A DNA stretch of 64,000 nucleotides from NCBI RefSeq assembly GCF_001610895.1, contig NZ_CP011273.1, positions 3,038,001-3,102,000 on the forward strand, read 5' to 3'. Positions within the stretch are counted from its first letter, which is position 1. The number at the start of each line of letters is the position of its first letter. The DNA is from Planctomyces sp. SH-PL62 (GTDB taxonomy: Bacteria; Planctomycetota; Planctomycetia; Isosphaerales; Isosphaeraceae). Shown here piece by piece: positions 17,775 through 26,981 of the stretch. Under the pieces are notes generated by a model that was given only the letters and a program-made list of their open reading frames with translations, was not told the origin of the DNA and did no database searches. Made by a program: the position numbers and the translations under genes.

Positions 17775-19127
17775 TCAGGCGGCGCGGGTCGAATCGCCGC
17801 CGCCGCGCCCGCTCCGCTCGTCGAACATCCGCTTGACGATGTTGCGGTAGAGGGAGTTGCCCTGCTCGATGCTGACGTTGATCAGGTCGAGGGCGTCCTT
17901 CAGGTTGCTCATGGTCTTGGCGAGCTGCTCCTGGGTCGTCCGGCTCGACTTCTCGTAGGCCGAGGCCCACGACGAGGCCATGCTCTCGACGGCCGCCGTG
18001 TTGCGGTCGAGCGCCCGCTTGATCTCCTGGAGCTGGGGATCGGGCTCGTCGCTCCGGGTGAGCGAATCCTCGATCCGCGAGAGCGACGCCGCCGACCGCC
18101 GGGAAGACTCGCCGAACGTCTCCAGGACCTCGAACTCGCCGCCGATCCGGCCGATCGCGTCGGCCCCCTCGCGGAAGGCCGCCAGCGACTCCGGCAGCCG
18201 GTCGACGGCCTTCGCAAGCTGCTCCACCGGGGCGTTCAGGCTCAGGCCGATCTTCTCGGCCTCCCCCTGCAAGGCCCTCGCGGCGGGCTCCAGGATCGTC
18301 GCCAACTCGCTCCGGAGTCGATCGACGTGGGGGGCGATCAGGTCGTCGAGCCGGTCGCCCAGCGGGTCGCGGGCGGCCACGCCGGGGAGGACGTTCTCCA
18401 CCACCCAGCGATCCACCCGCGCCAGGTGCCGCTCCGCCAGGCGATAGACCAGGGTCTGCACCAGCATCAGCGCGGCGCTCAGGAACAGGGCCAGCAACGT
18501 GCTGTCGAAGGCGATCTGCAAGGCCGAGGTCACGCCGGTCAGGTTCCCCAGGAACGCGTCCAGATCCTTGACCAGGGGGAGGACCTTGCTGATGTTCATG
18601 AGGGCCTTCGAGATGCCCTCGACCGTGCCGATGAAGCCGATCACCGGCAGGAGATAGAGGATGTACCGCGTGAGCGTGAACCGCCCGGCGGCGTGTTCCT
18701 GGTCCAGCCCCGAGGCCTCGCGGTTCACCTCCATGAGCTGGCTCGCCGAACCCGAGCGGGACTCGCGGGCGTGCCCGGCGAGCTGACGGACCCGCACGGG
18801 CAAGACCCGGCCGTCGGCCGCGATCGCCTGGGCCTCCGCCGTCGGCGCTTCCGTCGCGTTGCTTCGAAGCATCGCGGCGACGTATCGGAGTAACGCGGGA
18901 GCCTCGTCGAACGCCCGTTCATCCCGCCAGAGCCGGCGAAGCTCGACGGCGAGCGTGGCCACCGCCCAGAAGTAGATGCCGGTCCCGACGTACTGCTCCC
19001 AACCTCGCTCGAACATGAGCGTGGGGTCGAAGATCATCAGGGCGATCGGGAACAGGATCGCCAGCGTCAACATCGCCGACGCCGCAACATAGGCCGCCTT
19101 CGGAGAATCCGACGATTCCTTCGCCAT
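17775..19127 (-). CDS. MotA/TolQ/ExbB-like channel protein with long C-terminal coiled coil
   Basis: A 450-residue membrane protein. TM helices are at about 12-33 and 48-62, with a cytoplasmic segment between 65 and 150. The MotA/ExbB core then follows: L-P-V-I-G-F-I-G-T-V-E-G-I-S (160-173, TM3) and TSALQIAFDSTLLALFLSAA (200-219, TM4). Residues 235-450 form a long helical tail without TM. The core motifs are those of proton-channel motor proteins, which normally pair with a one-TM ExbD/MotB/TolR subunit. Here the neighbour is instead the three-TM Ig-like protein at 16952. I chose the start at 19127, which leaves out an upstream Arg-rich stretch. The cargo or force target of the tail is unknown. 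Confidence 0.85.
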   Translation of the reverse strand: MAKESSDSPKAAYVAASAMLTLAILFPIALMIFDPTLMFERGWEQYVGTGIYFWAVATLAVELRRLWRDERAFDEAPALLRYVAAMLRSNATEAPTAEAQAIAADGRVLPVRVRQLAGHARESRSGSASQLMEVNREASGLDQEHAAGRFTLTRYILYLLPVIGFIGTVEGISKALMNISKVLPLVKDLDAFLGNLTGVTSALQIAFDSTLLALFLSAALMLVQTLVYRLAERHLARVDRWVVENVLPGVAARDPLGDRLDDLIAPHVDRLRSELATILEPAARALQGEAEKIGLSLNAPVEQLAKAVDRLPESLAAFREGADAIGRIGGEFEVLETFGESSRRSAASLSRIEDSLTRSDEPDPQLQEIKRALDRNTAAVESMASSWASAYEKSSRTTQEQLAKTMSNLKDALDLINVSIEQGNSLYRNIVKRMFDERSGRGGGDSTRAA

Positions 19128-19567
19128 CCTGGGACGTCCCCTTCCTTGGGAGGTCGGCCGTCGCTCGCGCCGTCGAGGGGACGATGCGGGGCGGCAGTTC
19201 GCGACGAAGCGCCCCGTTCCCGGCCTGACCGCCCCGGAAATCGGCGCTTCCCCTATCACCTCTCTCATCGGCGCGGCCCATGCCGGACTTGAGCTTTCGA
19301 CGCCGGACGCCACTCCGAACTATTTAGGAGTTCATTGTGGGAAATAGGTTATATCGGTGGTGTCTCATTGACATGTTCCGCTACTACTTGATAATTTTCC
19401 CATGTGCGGGGTTCGCAGAACATTCACTATCTCGCTTCCTCGCCTTCAAGCAGTCATCCGCGTACTCGTGTCATCTCATCGGCATCGGATCCTGGTGCGG
19501 CGGTGGTTGGAGTGCGATCTCACCCCATCCCCCCGGGATCGCCTCTCCAACTTCGGATGCATCAAAC
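19128..19567. promoter_or_regulatory. AT-richer divergent spacer with a near-consensus promoter
   Basis: This 440-base spacer separates the MotA/ExbB-like gene (minus) from a lipoprotein gene (plus) and contains no convincing gene. Its centre is distinctly AT-richer than the surroundings. TTGACA (19368-19373) and GATAAT (19390-19395) with a 16-base spacer match the housekeeping promoter at eleven of twelve bases, pointing to the plus strand. The expected transcript would have a leader of about 165 bases before 19568. Confidence 0.65.
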
Positions 19568-19852
19568 ATGATCGTTTCGCGAAAGGCTCGTGCGGCCCAT
19601 TGGCTGCTGGGGACGTTCCTGCTCGGCGCGCTGGCCGCCGGTTGCGACAACAGCACCGGCACGGCCCCGGTCCAGACCGAGGCCGAGATCAAGGCTCAGC
19701 AGGACCGGGAGATGGAAGCCCGTCGGAAAGCCTACGGCGGTCGGGGCGTCCCCACGGGGAAGAACCCCAACAAGGCCGCGGGCAAGGCGGCTGAGAAGCC
19801 GGCCGAGCCCGCCGAGAAGCCGGCCGACGCCGCCGAGAAGGCCGCGCCCTGA
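19568..19852 (+). CDS. Small lipoprotein upstream of DUF1559 copy 2
   Basis: A 94-residue lipoprotein. The signal peptide ends in a lipobox L-A-A-G-C (Cys at about 26). The mature part has a charged helix (EAEIKAQQDREMEARRKAY), a Gly-rich turn, and a Lys/Ala/Pro/Glu repeat tail (AEKPAEPAEKPADAAEKAAP) likely to span or contact the cell wall matrix. No known family beyond planctomycete small lipoproteins. It is followed after 169 bases by a DUF1559 gene; a similar lipoprotein-DUF1559 order occurs at 36554/36823. It probably shares the promoter at 19368. The start is the ATG at 19568. Confidence 0.75.
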   Translation: MIVSRKARAAHWLLGTFLLGALAAGCDNSTGTAPVQTEAEIKAQQDREMEARRKAYGGRGVPTGKNPNKAAGKAAEKPAEPAEKPADAAEKAAP

Positions 19853-20021
19853 ACAGCCGACGCCCTCACGAATCCACGGGCGCGCCGAGTCGACGAGTGA
19901 AGTGACTCGGCGTGGCGGATGCGAACTTCCCAGATCGGCGTCGGACCTCGTCCTCGGCGAGCCGTCGCCTGCTCGCTCTTTTCCTTTCCCTCCTCCCTCC
20001 CACTGATTGGAGTCGTGCTCA

Positions 20022-21164
20022 ATGGAGTACCGCAAGCGAGCGGGGTTCACCCTGATTGAACTCCTCGTCGTCATCGCCATCATCGCCGTCTTGATCGCCC
20101 TGCTGCTTCCGGCCGTGCAGTCGGCGCGCGAGGCCGCTCGTCGTTCCCAGTGCGTCAACAACCTCAAGCAGATCGGCCTGGGGTTGCACAACTATCACCA
20201 GGCCGTGGGCTCGTTCCCGCCGGGACAGCTGCAGGCGACCAACCAGATGAGCTACCCGGGCTACGCCGGGTGGACCGAGTGGAGCGCCCAGGCGATGATC
20301 CTGCCCTACATGGAGCAGACGCCGCTTTACAACTCGATCAACTTCGCCTTCTGCGGCGGCTATGACGACGGCGCCAACATCAACGGCACCTCGTGGACGA
20401 CCGTCGTCAACGGCTTCCTCTGCCCCTCCGACGGCAACGCGGCCAAGGGCGCCGTCCCCCGCGGGACCGGCTCGCCCAACACCAACAGCTACCGCGGCAG
20501 CATCGGCACCACCAGCGCCCGCTGGGAGCAGTGGCCCGGCTACGCCAACTGCCGCCCCGACCCGTTCAACAAGAGCGGCGGCCCCCCGAACTGCAACCCC
20601 TACTCCACGGGCATGTTCGTCTACTGGGCCGTCAACGGGATCCGCGACATCACCGACGGCAGCTCGAACACCATCGCCTTCTCCGAGTCGCTCGTCGGCG
20701 ACCCCGCCGGCGTCTCGGTGGCCCGTCCCAACAACTCGGTGACCGGCGTGAGCGGCGCCACCAACCTGGTGCAGGACGCCTCCTCGCTGTCCGACGCCGT
20801 CCTGATCGCCTCGATCCAGGCCTGCACGACCGCCTACAAGGCCGGCCTCACCAACGGCAACACCAACATCAGCAACGCCAACGGCAACCGCTGGGGCTGG
20901 GGCGCCATGACGATGACCCTGTTCAACACGATCGTCCCCCCCAACTCCAAGCAGCACAGCTTCAACTCCTGCCGCCCCGACTGCGCCGGCTGCGGCCCTG
21001 ACGACTCGGCCTACTCCAACGCCCAGAGCCACCACTCCGGCGGCGTCAACGTCCTGATGGGCGACGGCTCCGTGAAGTTCGTCAAGGACTCCATCAACAT
21101 GCGGACCTGGATGGCCCTCGGCACCAAGGCCGGCGGCGAGGTCGTCAGCTCCGACTCCTACTGA
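20022..21164 (+). CDS. DUF1559 pseudopilin-type exported protein (copy 2)
   Basis: A 380-residue DUF1559 protein with a very short leader: G8/F9 processing site and E13 at +5, then the hydrophobic helix to about residue 30 and the conserved [20 protein letters not shown] stretch. H-X9-DG is at H338 to G349, with the same SDSY ending as copy 1. The middle (170-310) is rich in Asn, Gly and Cys (for example [18 protein letters not shown]), which suggests a disulfide-bonded extracellular domain. I chose the ATG at 20022, with GGAG nine bases upstream; an in-frame TTG at 20007 is less likely. It is probably expressed with the lipoprotein at 19568. Confidence 0.93.
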   Translation: MEYRKRAGFTLIELLVVIAIIAVLIALLLPAVQSAREAARRSQCVNNLKQIGLGLHNYHQAVGSFPPGQLQATNQMSYPGYAGWTEWSAQAMILPYMEQTPLYNSINFAFCGGYDDGANINGTSWTTVVNGFLCPSDGNAAKGAVPRGTGSPNTNSYRGSIGTTSARWEQWPGYANCRPDPFNKSGGPPNCNPYSTGMFVYWAVNGIRDITDGSSNTIAFSESLVGDPAGVSVARPNNSVTGVSGATNLVQDASSLSDAVLIASIQACTTAYKAGLTNGNTNISNANGNRWGWGAMTMTLFNTIVPPNSKQHSFNSCRPDCAGCGPDDSAYSNAQSHHSGGVNVLMGDGSVKFVKDSINMRTWMALGTKAGGEVVSSDSY

Positions 21165-21200
21165 GTCGCTCGAGCCTGACTCCCCGATCGGTTAGAATCC

Positions 21201-21240
21201 CCAAGACCCGGCCCGGCGTTCGCGCCCGGCCGGGTCTTGG
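21201..21240. terminator. Hairpin with UUCG tetraloop after DUF1559 copy 2
   Basis: The 13-base arm 21201-21213 is exactly complementary to 21228-21240. Inside it, GGCG-TTCG-CGCC (21215-21226) forms a second helix capped by the very stable UUCG loop, with one C/C mismatch between. It begins 36 bases after the stop codon and ends 58 bases before the next gene. Confidence 0.75.
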
Positions 21241-21298
21241 CGTTCCCTGACGGCATGGATCCGACCCGATCCGACCTGACCGACGAGCCGAGCACCCC

Positions 21299-24193
21299 AT
21301 GCGACGTCGCCTCCCCGTGATCCTCCCCGTGCTGGTCGGCCTCGCGGCCCTCGGCTGGTTCGCCCTCCGCGTCCGCGACGATGGGCGGATCGCCGAGGCG
21401 CTCCGGCTCGCCCGGATCGACCTGGAGGCCGGTCGTCCCGGGCTTGCCCGCGATCGGCTCGCACCCATCGCCGCGAGCCGGCCGGATCGGGCGGACCTCG
21501 CCTACTGGCTGGGGGTCTCCGCCTGGGAGGCCGGGGACCAGGCCGCGGGAGCCGAGGCCCTGCGTCGCATCCCCGACGCCGACCCCCTGGCGCGGGACGC
21601 CGCACTGACGCTCGGCCGCCTGGAGTTGGAAGCCGGCCGACTTCGACCGGCCGAGGAGGCGCTCGACCGGGCCGCGAAGGGGGGCGGGCCGGTCGCCGAC
21701 CAGGCGTGGGACGCCCTCGGCCGCCTCTACGCCCTGGCGGGCCGGCCCCGAGACCAGCGCCGGCTGCTCCTCCGTCAGGCCGGTCGCACCAACGATCCGA
21801 GCGACTCGCTTCGCGCCCTCTGGGCGCTCGACGGCGTCGCCTATCCGGTCGACGGCGTCCGCCGGGCTCTCGAAGACGCCCACGCCAGGAACCCGGACGA
21901 CGACCGGACGTGGCTCGCCCTGGCCGACCTGGAACTCCGCGCCGGGGCCCTCGACGCGGCCGACCGATGGCTCTCGAAGTGCGAGGCCGCCACGCCCGAC
22001 GACACCCTGGTCGCTCGCTCGCGACTGCTCTGGAGCAAGGCCGCCGACCGCCCGGAGGTCGCCGTCAAGGCCGCGCGACTCGTCCCCGCCGACGCCCTCT
22101 CGCCCGGCGAGCGCGACGCCCTCCGCGCCTGGCTCGACGCCCGCGCCGGCGACCGCGAAGCCGAACGCGCGACGCTGGAAGGCTGGCTGGAACGGGAGCC
22201 CGGCGCCCTCGTCCCGCTGGAACGTCTGGCCGGTCTGGAGGCCGAGTCCGGCCGGGTCGAGCCCGCCGCCGAGCTTCGCCGCCGCAAGGCCGCGGTCGAG
22301 GCCGCCCGCGAACGCCGACGCGCCCTTTTGAGCCAGCCCGACCCGGCGTCGCGCGCGGCCGAGATCGCCCGCGCCTCGGAAGCCGCCGGTGCGCTCGAAG
22401 AGGCCGCCCTCTGGTGGCGGCTGGCCGCCCGCAAGGCCGCCGACGCGACCGCCCGCGACGAGGCGGAGGCGAAGGCCCGCGCCCTCTCGGAGAAGCCCGC
22501 CGCCCCCGCCCCGATCGGCCTCGTCTCCGACTGGCTGGGACCGCTCGCCGACCGCTTCGCCTCGTCGGAAGGCGAGACGCCCGCCGGATCGGTCCCGACG
22601 TACGTCGACGACGCGGAGGCTCGCGGCCTGCGCTTCACGTTCGACAACGGCCGGAGCGAGGCTCGACAGCTCCCCGAGACGATGAGCGGCGGCCTCGCGG
22701 TCTTCGATTACGACGGCGACGGTCGGCTCGACGTCTACGCGGTGCAGGGGGGGACGTTCCCCCCGCCCCCCTCCGCCCCCTTCGGCGACCGCCTGTTCCG
22801 CAACCGGGGCGACGGCACGTTCGAGGACGCCACCGAGGCCGCCGGCCTGGCGAAACTCCCCGGCGGCTACGGCCACGGCGTCGCCGTGGGGGACTTCGAC
22901 GGCGACGGCCACGCCGACGTCTTCGTCACCCGTTGGCGGCGCTACGCCCTCTACCGCAACCGGGGCGACGGCACGTTCGAGGACGCCACCGAGGCCGTCG
23001 GACTGGGGGGCGATCGCGACTGGCCGACGTCCGCCGCCTTCGCCGACCTCGACGGCGACGGCGACCTGGACCTCTATGTCTGCCACTACCTGCGCTGGGA
23101 CGAGGCGAACCCGCAGTTCTGCCCCGACGCATCCGGCAAGGGGGCGTCCTACTGCGACCCCCGCCTCTTCCCGGCGATCGGCGACCGCCTGTATCGCAAC
23201 GACGGCGGCCGATTCATCGATGCGACCGAGGAGGCGGGGATCGTCGACCCGGACGGTCGGGGCCTGGGGGTCGTCGCCGCCGACCTGGACGACGACGGGC
23301 TCGTCGACCTGTTCGTCGCCAACGACACCACGTCGAACCTGTTCTTCCGCAACCAGGGTGGCCTGAAGTTCGCCGAGCAGGCGATGGAGGCCGGGCTGGC
23401 GGCGTCGGCCGGGGGCGGGTTCCTGGCGGGGATGGGGATCGCCTGCGGCGACCTCGACGGCGACGGCCTCCTGGACCTGGCGGTCACCAACTTCTACGGC
23501 GAGTCCACCACGCTCTATCACAACCACGGCGGGGGCCTGTTCAGCGACCGCTCGGCCGCCGCCGGGCTCGCCTCGGCCACGCGCTACGTCCTGGGCTTCG
23601 GCCTCGCCGCGCTCGACGCCGATTGCGACGGCCTTCTCGATTTGGCGCAGGCCAACGGCCACGTCAACGACTACAGCCCGGCGACCCGCTACGCGATGCC
23701 CGCCCAGCTCTTCCTCGGCGACGTCCGGGGCCGGCTCCGCGACGTCTCCGCCCAGGCCGGGCCCCCCTGGTCCGTCCCCCGCGTGGGCCGGGGCCTCGCG
23801 ATCGGCGACCTCGACGACGACGGCCGCCCGGAGATCCTGATGGTCGCCGACGGCGAGTCCCTCGCCTGTTTCCACCAGGCGAGTTCCCCCGGCCGATCCG
23901 TCGGCCTCCAACTCGTCGGCACGAAGTCCAACCGCGACGCCGTGGGCGCGAAGGTCACGCTCCTGGCCGGGGGCCGTCGCCAGGTCGCCGTCCGCTTCGG
24001 CGGCGGCAGCTACCAGTCCGCCGTCTCCCCGCGCCTCCACTTCGGCCTCGGCGCCGCCCCCAGGATCGACCGAATCGAAGTCGCCTGGCCCTCCGGCCGT
24101 CTCGACACCTTCGAGGATCTCGACCCCGACCGCGTCTATCGCCTCGTCGAAGGTGAATCCAGGCCCGAGCCGCTGCCCGGCAAGGGCCCGTGA
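21299..24193 (+). CDS. TPR + FG-GAP/VCBS + ASPIC/UnbV protein
   Basis: A 964-residue protein. A short hydrophobic N-terminus (about 5-22) acts as a signal or anchor. Residues 25-400 form a TPR-like helical solenoid (Ala/Leu/Arg-rich). From about 440 a beta-propeller of FG-GAP/VCBS repeats begins, with calcium loops such as D-Y-D-G-D-G-R-L-D, D-F-D-G-D-G-H-A-D and D-L-D-D-D-G-L-V-D. The C-terminal 80 residues form the ASPIC/UnbV domain (VGAKVTLLAGGRRQVAVRFGGGSYQSA region, then WPSGRLDTFEDL). This CRTAC-type architecture is widespread in planctomycetes and acidobacteria and is extracellular; the role is unknown. A 44-base exact repeat (22798-22841 and 22954-22997) encodes the same blade segment twice. 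Confidence 0.92.
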   Translation: MRRRLPVILPVLVGLAALGWFALRVRDDGRIAEALRLARIDLEAGRPGLARDRLAPIAASRPDRADLAYWLGVSAWEAGDQAAGAEALRRIPDADPLARDAALTLGRLELEAGRLRPAEEALDRAAKGGGPVADQAWDALGRLYALAGRPRDQRRLLLRQAGRTNDPSDSLRALWALDGVAYPVDGVRRALEDAHARNPDDDRTWLALADLELRAGALDAADRWLSKCEAATPDDTLVARSRLLWSKAADRPEVAVKAARLVPADALSPGERDALRAWLDARAGDREAERATLEGWLEREPGALVPLERLAGLEAESGRVEPAAELRRRKAAVEAARERRRALLSQPDPASRAAEIARASEAAGALEEAALWWRLAARKAADATARDEAEAKARALSEKPAAPAPIGLVSDWLGPLADRFASSEGETPAGSVPTYVDDAEARGLRFTFDNGRSEARQLPETMSGGLAVFDYDGDGRLDVYAVQGGTFPPPPSAPFGDRLFRNRGDGTFEDATEAAGLAKLPGGYGHGVAVGDFDGDGHADVFVTRWRRYALYRNRGDGTFEDATEAVGLGGDRDWPTSAAFADLDGDGDLDLYVCHYLRWDEANPQFCPDASGKGASYCDPRLFPAIGDRLYRNDGGRFIDATEEAGIVDPDGRGLGVVAADLDDDGLVDLFVANDTTSNLFFRNQGGLKFAEQAMEAGLAASAGGGFLAGMGIACGDLDGDGLLDLAVTNFYGESTTLYHNHGGGLFSDRSAAAGLASATRYVLGFGLAALDADCDGLLDLAQANGHVNDYSPATRYAMPAQLFLGDVRGRLRDVSAQAGPPWSVPRVGRGLAIGDLDDDGRPEILMVADGESLACFHQASSPGRSVGLQLVGTKSNRDAVGAKVTLLAGGRRQVAVRFGGGSYQSAVSPRLHFGLGAAPRIDRIEVAWPSGRLDTFEDLDPDRVYRLVEGESRPEPLPGKGP

Positions 24194-24212
24194 TCCCAGG
24201 GCGGAACCGCCC

Positions 24213-26981
24213 CTACTTCGCGCCCACGGTCGCCGTCTCGACGCCGTGGAGCTGGAAGGTGACGGTTTCGCCTTCGGTTCCGAAGTAGCCGCCCCAGCCG
24301 ACGCGGATCTCGGCGACGCGGGAGGGGTCCAGGACCTCGTCGCCGACATGGGACCAGCCGGCCTTGGCGAAGCTGGACCAGGGGACGAAGACGCGAGCGG
24401 AGCCGGGGGTGCCCAGCGAGCGCGAGGTCGAGGCGAGGAAGTCGCCCCCGTCGGCCTCGCGCACGACCACCAGGAGTTGCGTCGCCGCGCGCTGGCCGGG
24501 CGGGATGGTCGCGTCGACGACCAGGCTGTCGGCCGAGGCGAGATCGAGCGGCGAGGGGAAGGGGAAGGCGGCGAACAGGTGCGTGTCGACCGCCCCCTTC
24601 GTCAGCGTCGCGCGGAAGGTCCACGCGCCGTCGCGGACCTCGGTCGCCTCGCGGACGAACTCGCCGCGACCGACGATCGGGTCGGGGAGCGAAATCTTCG
24701 CGAGCGAGACGTTCGGCAGGGCCCCGGTCGTGAGCCGGGCGCGGGCGCGAGGTCGGACCTCGTCCGCGCGGACGAATACCGCGTCGTACGGCCCCAGCGC
24801 GATCGGGACCGCGCCGCCGTCGCCGACGACGGCCGGGAGGATGGAGCCGGTCGCCGGGTCCCACGTCTCGATCGTCGCGCCGGGATCGAGGGGGAGTCGG
24901 ACGGCCTCGGAGTGGGCCTCGCCGGAATCGTTGGCGATCAGGTACAGATCATGGTCGTCGATCCGTCGATGGGTGGCCCGCAGGGGCGAATCGCGCCGGG
25001 AGGCCGCGACGTCGGGCGCGAGGACGGCGTCGATCACCAGGGGCAGGAGCGGGGCCGAATCGTCGGGGAGCGCCACGACACCGCCCCCGGCTTCGTTCGC
25101 CGCGACGTGGGGTTCGTCGCCCGAGGCTTCGGGGCCGACCCACCGCGCGGCCGCCGCCTGGACGGCCGGGTCGGGGAAGCGGACGTCGCTGTTCTCGGGC
25201 CGCGCGCCGATCGCCACGACCACGCCGCCGGCCTCGACGAACTCTTCGAGCTTCGCCCAGGCCGCCGTCGGCAAAGTGTCCACGCCCGGCAGTACGACGA
25301 CCCGCCACCGCAGCGAGCCGTGGACCAGCGCGTCCCCCTCGACGGTCGACTCGGCCAGCGCGCGGGCGTCGAGGATGGTCGGGTCGCGGCGGGCGCGGAA
25401 CAGCCGGTCCAGGGCCTCGCGGTAGATCGTCTCGATCCGATTCGCGGCGTCGGCGTCGCGGGTCATGTGCCGCGACGGTTGGAACCTCGCCCAGAGCGAC
25501 TCGATCGGGTAGACGACGGCCACGTCGGCGACCTGGTTCCCGCCCCGGATCATCAGCCCGGCCCGTCCGACGTGGGCGTTGAGCCGGCGAAGCGCGTCGT
25601 CGTCCAGGCCGTCGAAGCGGTAATAGCTGGTGATGCAATTCACGCCGCCGAGCATCAGGCGGTGGATCGTCCCTCGGATCTCGGCCTCGGTCACGACCCG
25701 GCGGGGACGGTCGTCCCCCTTCGGCCGGTGCTGCTGGACGTGGTCCGAGGTCTCGGACATCACCAGCGTACGCCCCTCCAGTTCGGCGGCGCTCGCGGCC
25801 AGCCGGGCGACGAACCAGGGGGCCTCGGCCGGGATGCTCGTCAGGCAGTCGATGCTCGGCGCATCCATCCGGCGGAGGCAGCGGAAGAGGTCGCCGTAGT
25901 TCGCGACGTGCGAGGCGATCGGCTCCTCCAGCAGCAGGTGCCCGCCCGAAGGGATGCCGTGATTGCGACACCATGTCTGGATCTGGCCGAAATAATTCTC
26001 CGAGATCAACTCGGCGACCGTCAGCCAGAAGTCGTGGCGATGGCGGGCGGCGTCCGGCCCGGCGTCGACGATCAGGTCGGCGACGAATGGCTCCAACTCG
26101 TAACCCCGGCGCTCGCGGAACTCGCGCGGCAAGGCCGGCGCCCAGGGCAAGACCCGATAGGGCATCGGCTTGAGGAAGAAGCTCATCAGCGACGGTTCGT
26201 CGGTGAAGGTCGCCTCGAAGGTCTTGCCCAGGTCGGTCCCCAGGCGATCGAAGTACGCCTGATAGGTCAGTTTCAGGAATTTCTTCGTCGGCTCGGGGCT
26301 GAGCAGGTTCGGGTACGGGACGTGGCTGAAGAGGTTGGAGTCGGCGTGGGTGCCGTCGAACAGGCGGCTTTTCGTGACCAGCAGGACCCGCCAGGCCCCG
26401 GCGGCGGGGGGCGTCCAGGCGTCGCGGCCGTCGCGGACGGCGTCGGCGAGGTCGACCTTCGCGGCCCAGTCGAGGCGGCCTTCGCGCTCGGGGAAGGCCG
26501 AGGCGAGGACCAACTCGCCCGGCGGCGGGGTGAGCGGGACGGGCGGGCCTTCGGTGCGAGCCTCGGCGATCAGGAGGCCGCTCGCCTCCCACTCGGGATC
26601 GTCTCGGAGCACGAGGCCCCCGGCGTTGCCCGAAGGATAACCCTTCTCGTCGTAGAGCCACTGCGTGAAGCCCGCCTCGCGAGCCTTCTCGACCCCTCGC
26701 CGGAAGGCGGCCCATTTGGCCTCGCTCTCCAGGTAGTCGTCGAACGCGACGTTGGAGACGACGCCCCCGAACCCCTGGGCCTTCAGCCGCTCGATGAGCG
26801 CGTCCTGGTCCTCGGGGCGGTCCGGCCAGTTGTGGATGATTTTGAGGACGCGAGTCGATCGGGGAGACTCCGCGAATCGCTTCGCCAGCGGCTCGTCCGC
26901 CATCGCATCGACGGTTGTGATCGCGATCGAAACCGCCGCGACGAGGGCCGCGGACATCCGCGCGTGACGGGGGGGATTCAT
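24213..26981 (-). CDS. Exported GH106-like glycoside hydrolase (probable alpha-L-rhamnosidase)
   Basis: A 922-residue exported enzyme. A signal peptide (about 1-28, ending V-D-A-M-A) is followed by a TIM-barrel-like half with landmarks GFGGVVSNVAFDDYLES, W-L-Y-D-E-K-G-Y-P-S-G-N-A-G-G and F-T-D-E-P-S, a pattern close to family GH106. Later segments include ELISENYFGQIQTWCRNHGI and a glutamine-amidotransferase-like flap (VVLPGVDTLPTAAWAKLEEF). The C-terminus (from about 700) is beta-rich, likely carbohydrate binding. The acidic residues in F-T-D-E-P-S and L-L-L-E-E are catalytic candidates. Rhamnose release is inferred from the family. It is tail-to-tail with the FG-GAP gene (19 bases apart). 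The start is at 26981; MSAALV at 26957 is an alternative. Confidence 0.8.
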   Translation of the reverse strand: MNPPRHARMSAALVAAVSIAITTVDAMADEPLAKRFAESPRSTRVLKIIHNWPDRPEDQDALIERLKAQGFGGVVSNVAFDDYLESEAKWAAFRRGVEKAREAGFTQWLYDEKGYPSGNAGGLVLRDDPEWEASGLLIAEARTEGPPVPLTPPPGELVLASAFPEREGRLDWAAKVDLADAVRDGRDAWTPPAAGAWRVLLVTKSRLFDGTHADSNLFSHVPYPNLLSPEPTKKFLKLTYQAYFDRLGTDLGKTFEATFTDEPSLMSFFLKPMPYRVLPWAPALPREFRERRGYELEPFVADLIVDAGPDAARHRHDFWLTVAELISENYFGQIQTWCRNHGIPSGGHLLLEEPIASHVANYGDLFRCLRRMDAPSIDCLTSIPAEAPWFVARLAASAAELEGRTLVMSETSDHVQQHRPKGDDRPRRVVTEAEIRGTIHRLMLGGVNCITSYYRFDGLDDDALRRLNAHVGRAGLMIRGGNQVADVAVVYPIESLWARFQPSRHMTRDADAANRIETIYREALDRLFRARRDPTILDARALAESTVEGDALVHGSLRWRVVVLPGVDTLPTAAWAKLEEFVEAGGVVVAIGARPENSDVRFPDPAVQAAAARWVGPEASGDEPHVAANEAGGGVVALPDDSAPLLPLVIDAVLAPDVAASRRDSPLRATHRRIDDHDLYLIANDSGEAHSEAVRLPLDPGATIETWDPATGSILPAVVGDGGAVPIALGPYDAVFVRADEVRPRARARLTTGALPNVSLAKISLPDPIVGRGEFVREATEVRDGAWTFRATLTKGAVDTHLFAAFPFPSPLDLASADSLVVDATIPPGQRAATQLLVVVREADGGDFLASTSRSLGTPGSARVFVPWSSFAKAGWSHVGDEVLDPSRVAEIRVGWGGYFGTEGETVTFQLHGVETATVGAK

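Noticed and set aside
21158-24349. 1063-codon open frame opposite the TPR/FG-GAP gene
   Set aside because: Low-complexity Val/Gly/Asp/Arg translation mirroring the FG-GAP repeats; no start signal and the sense gene is unambiguous.
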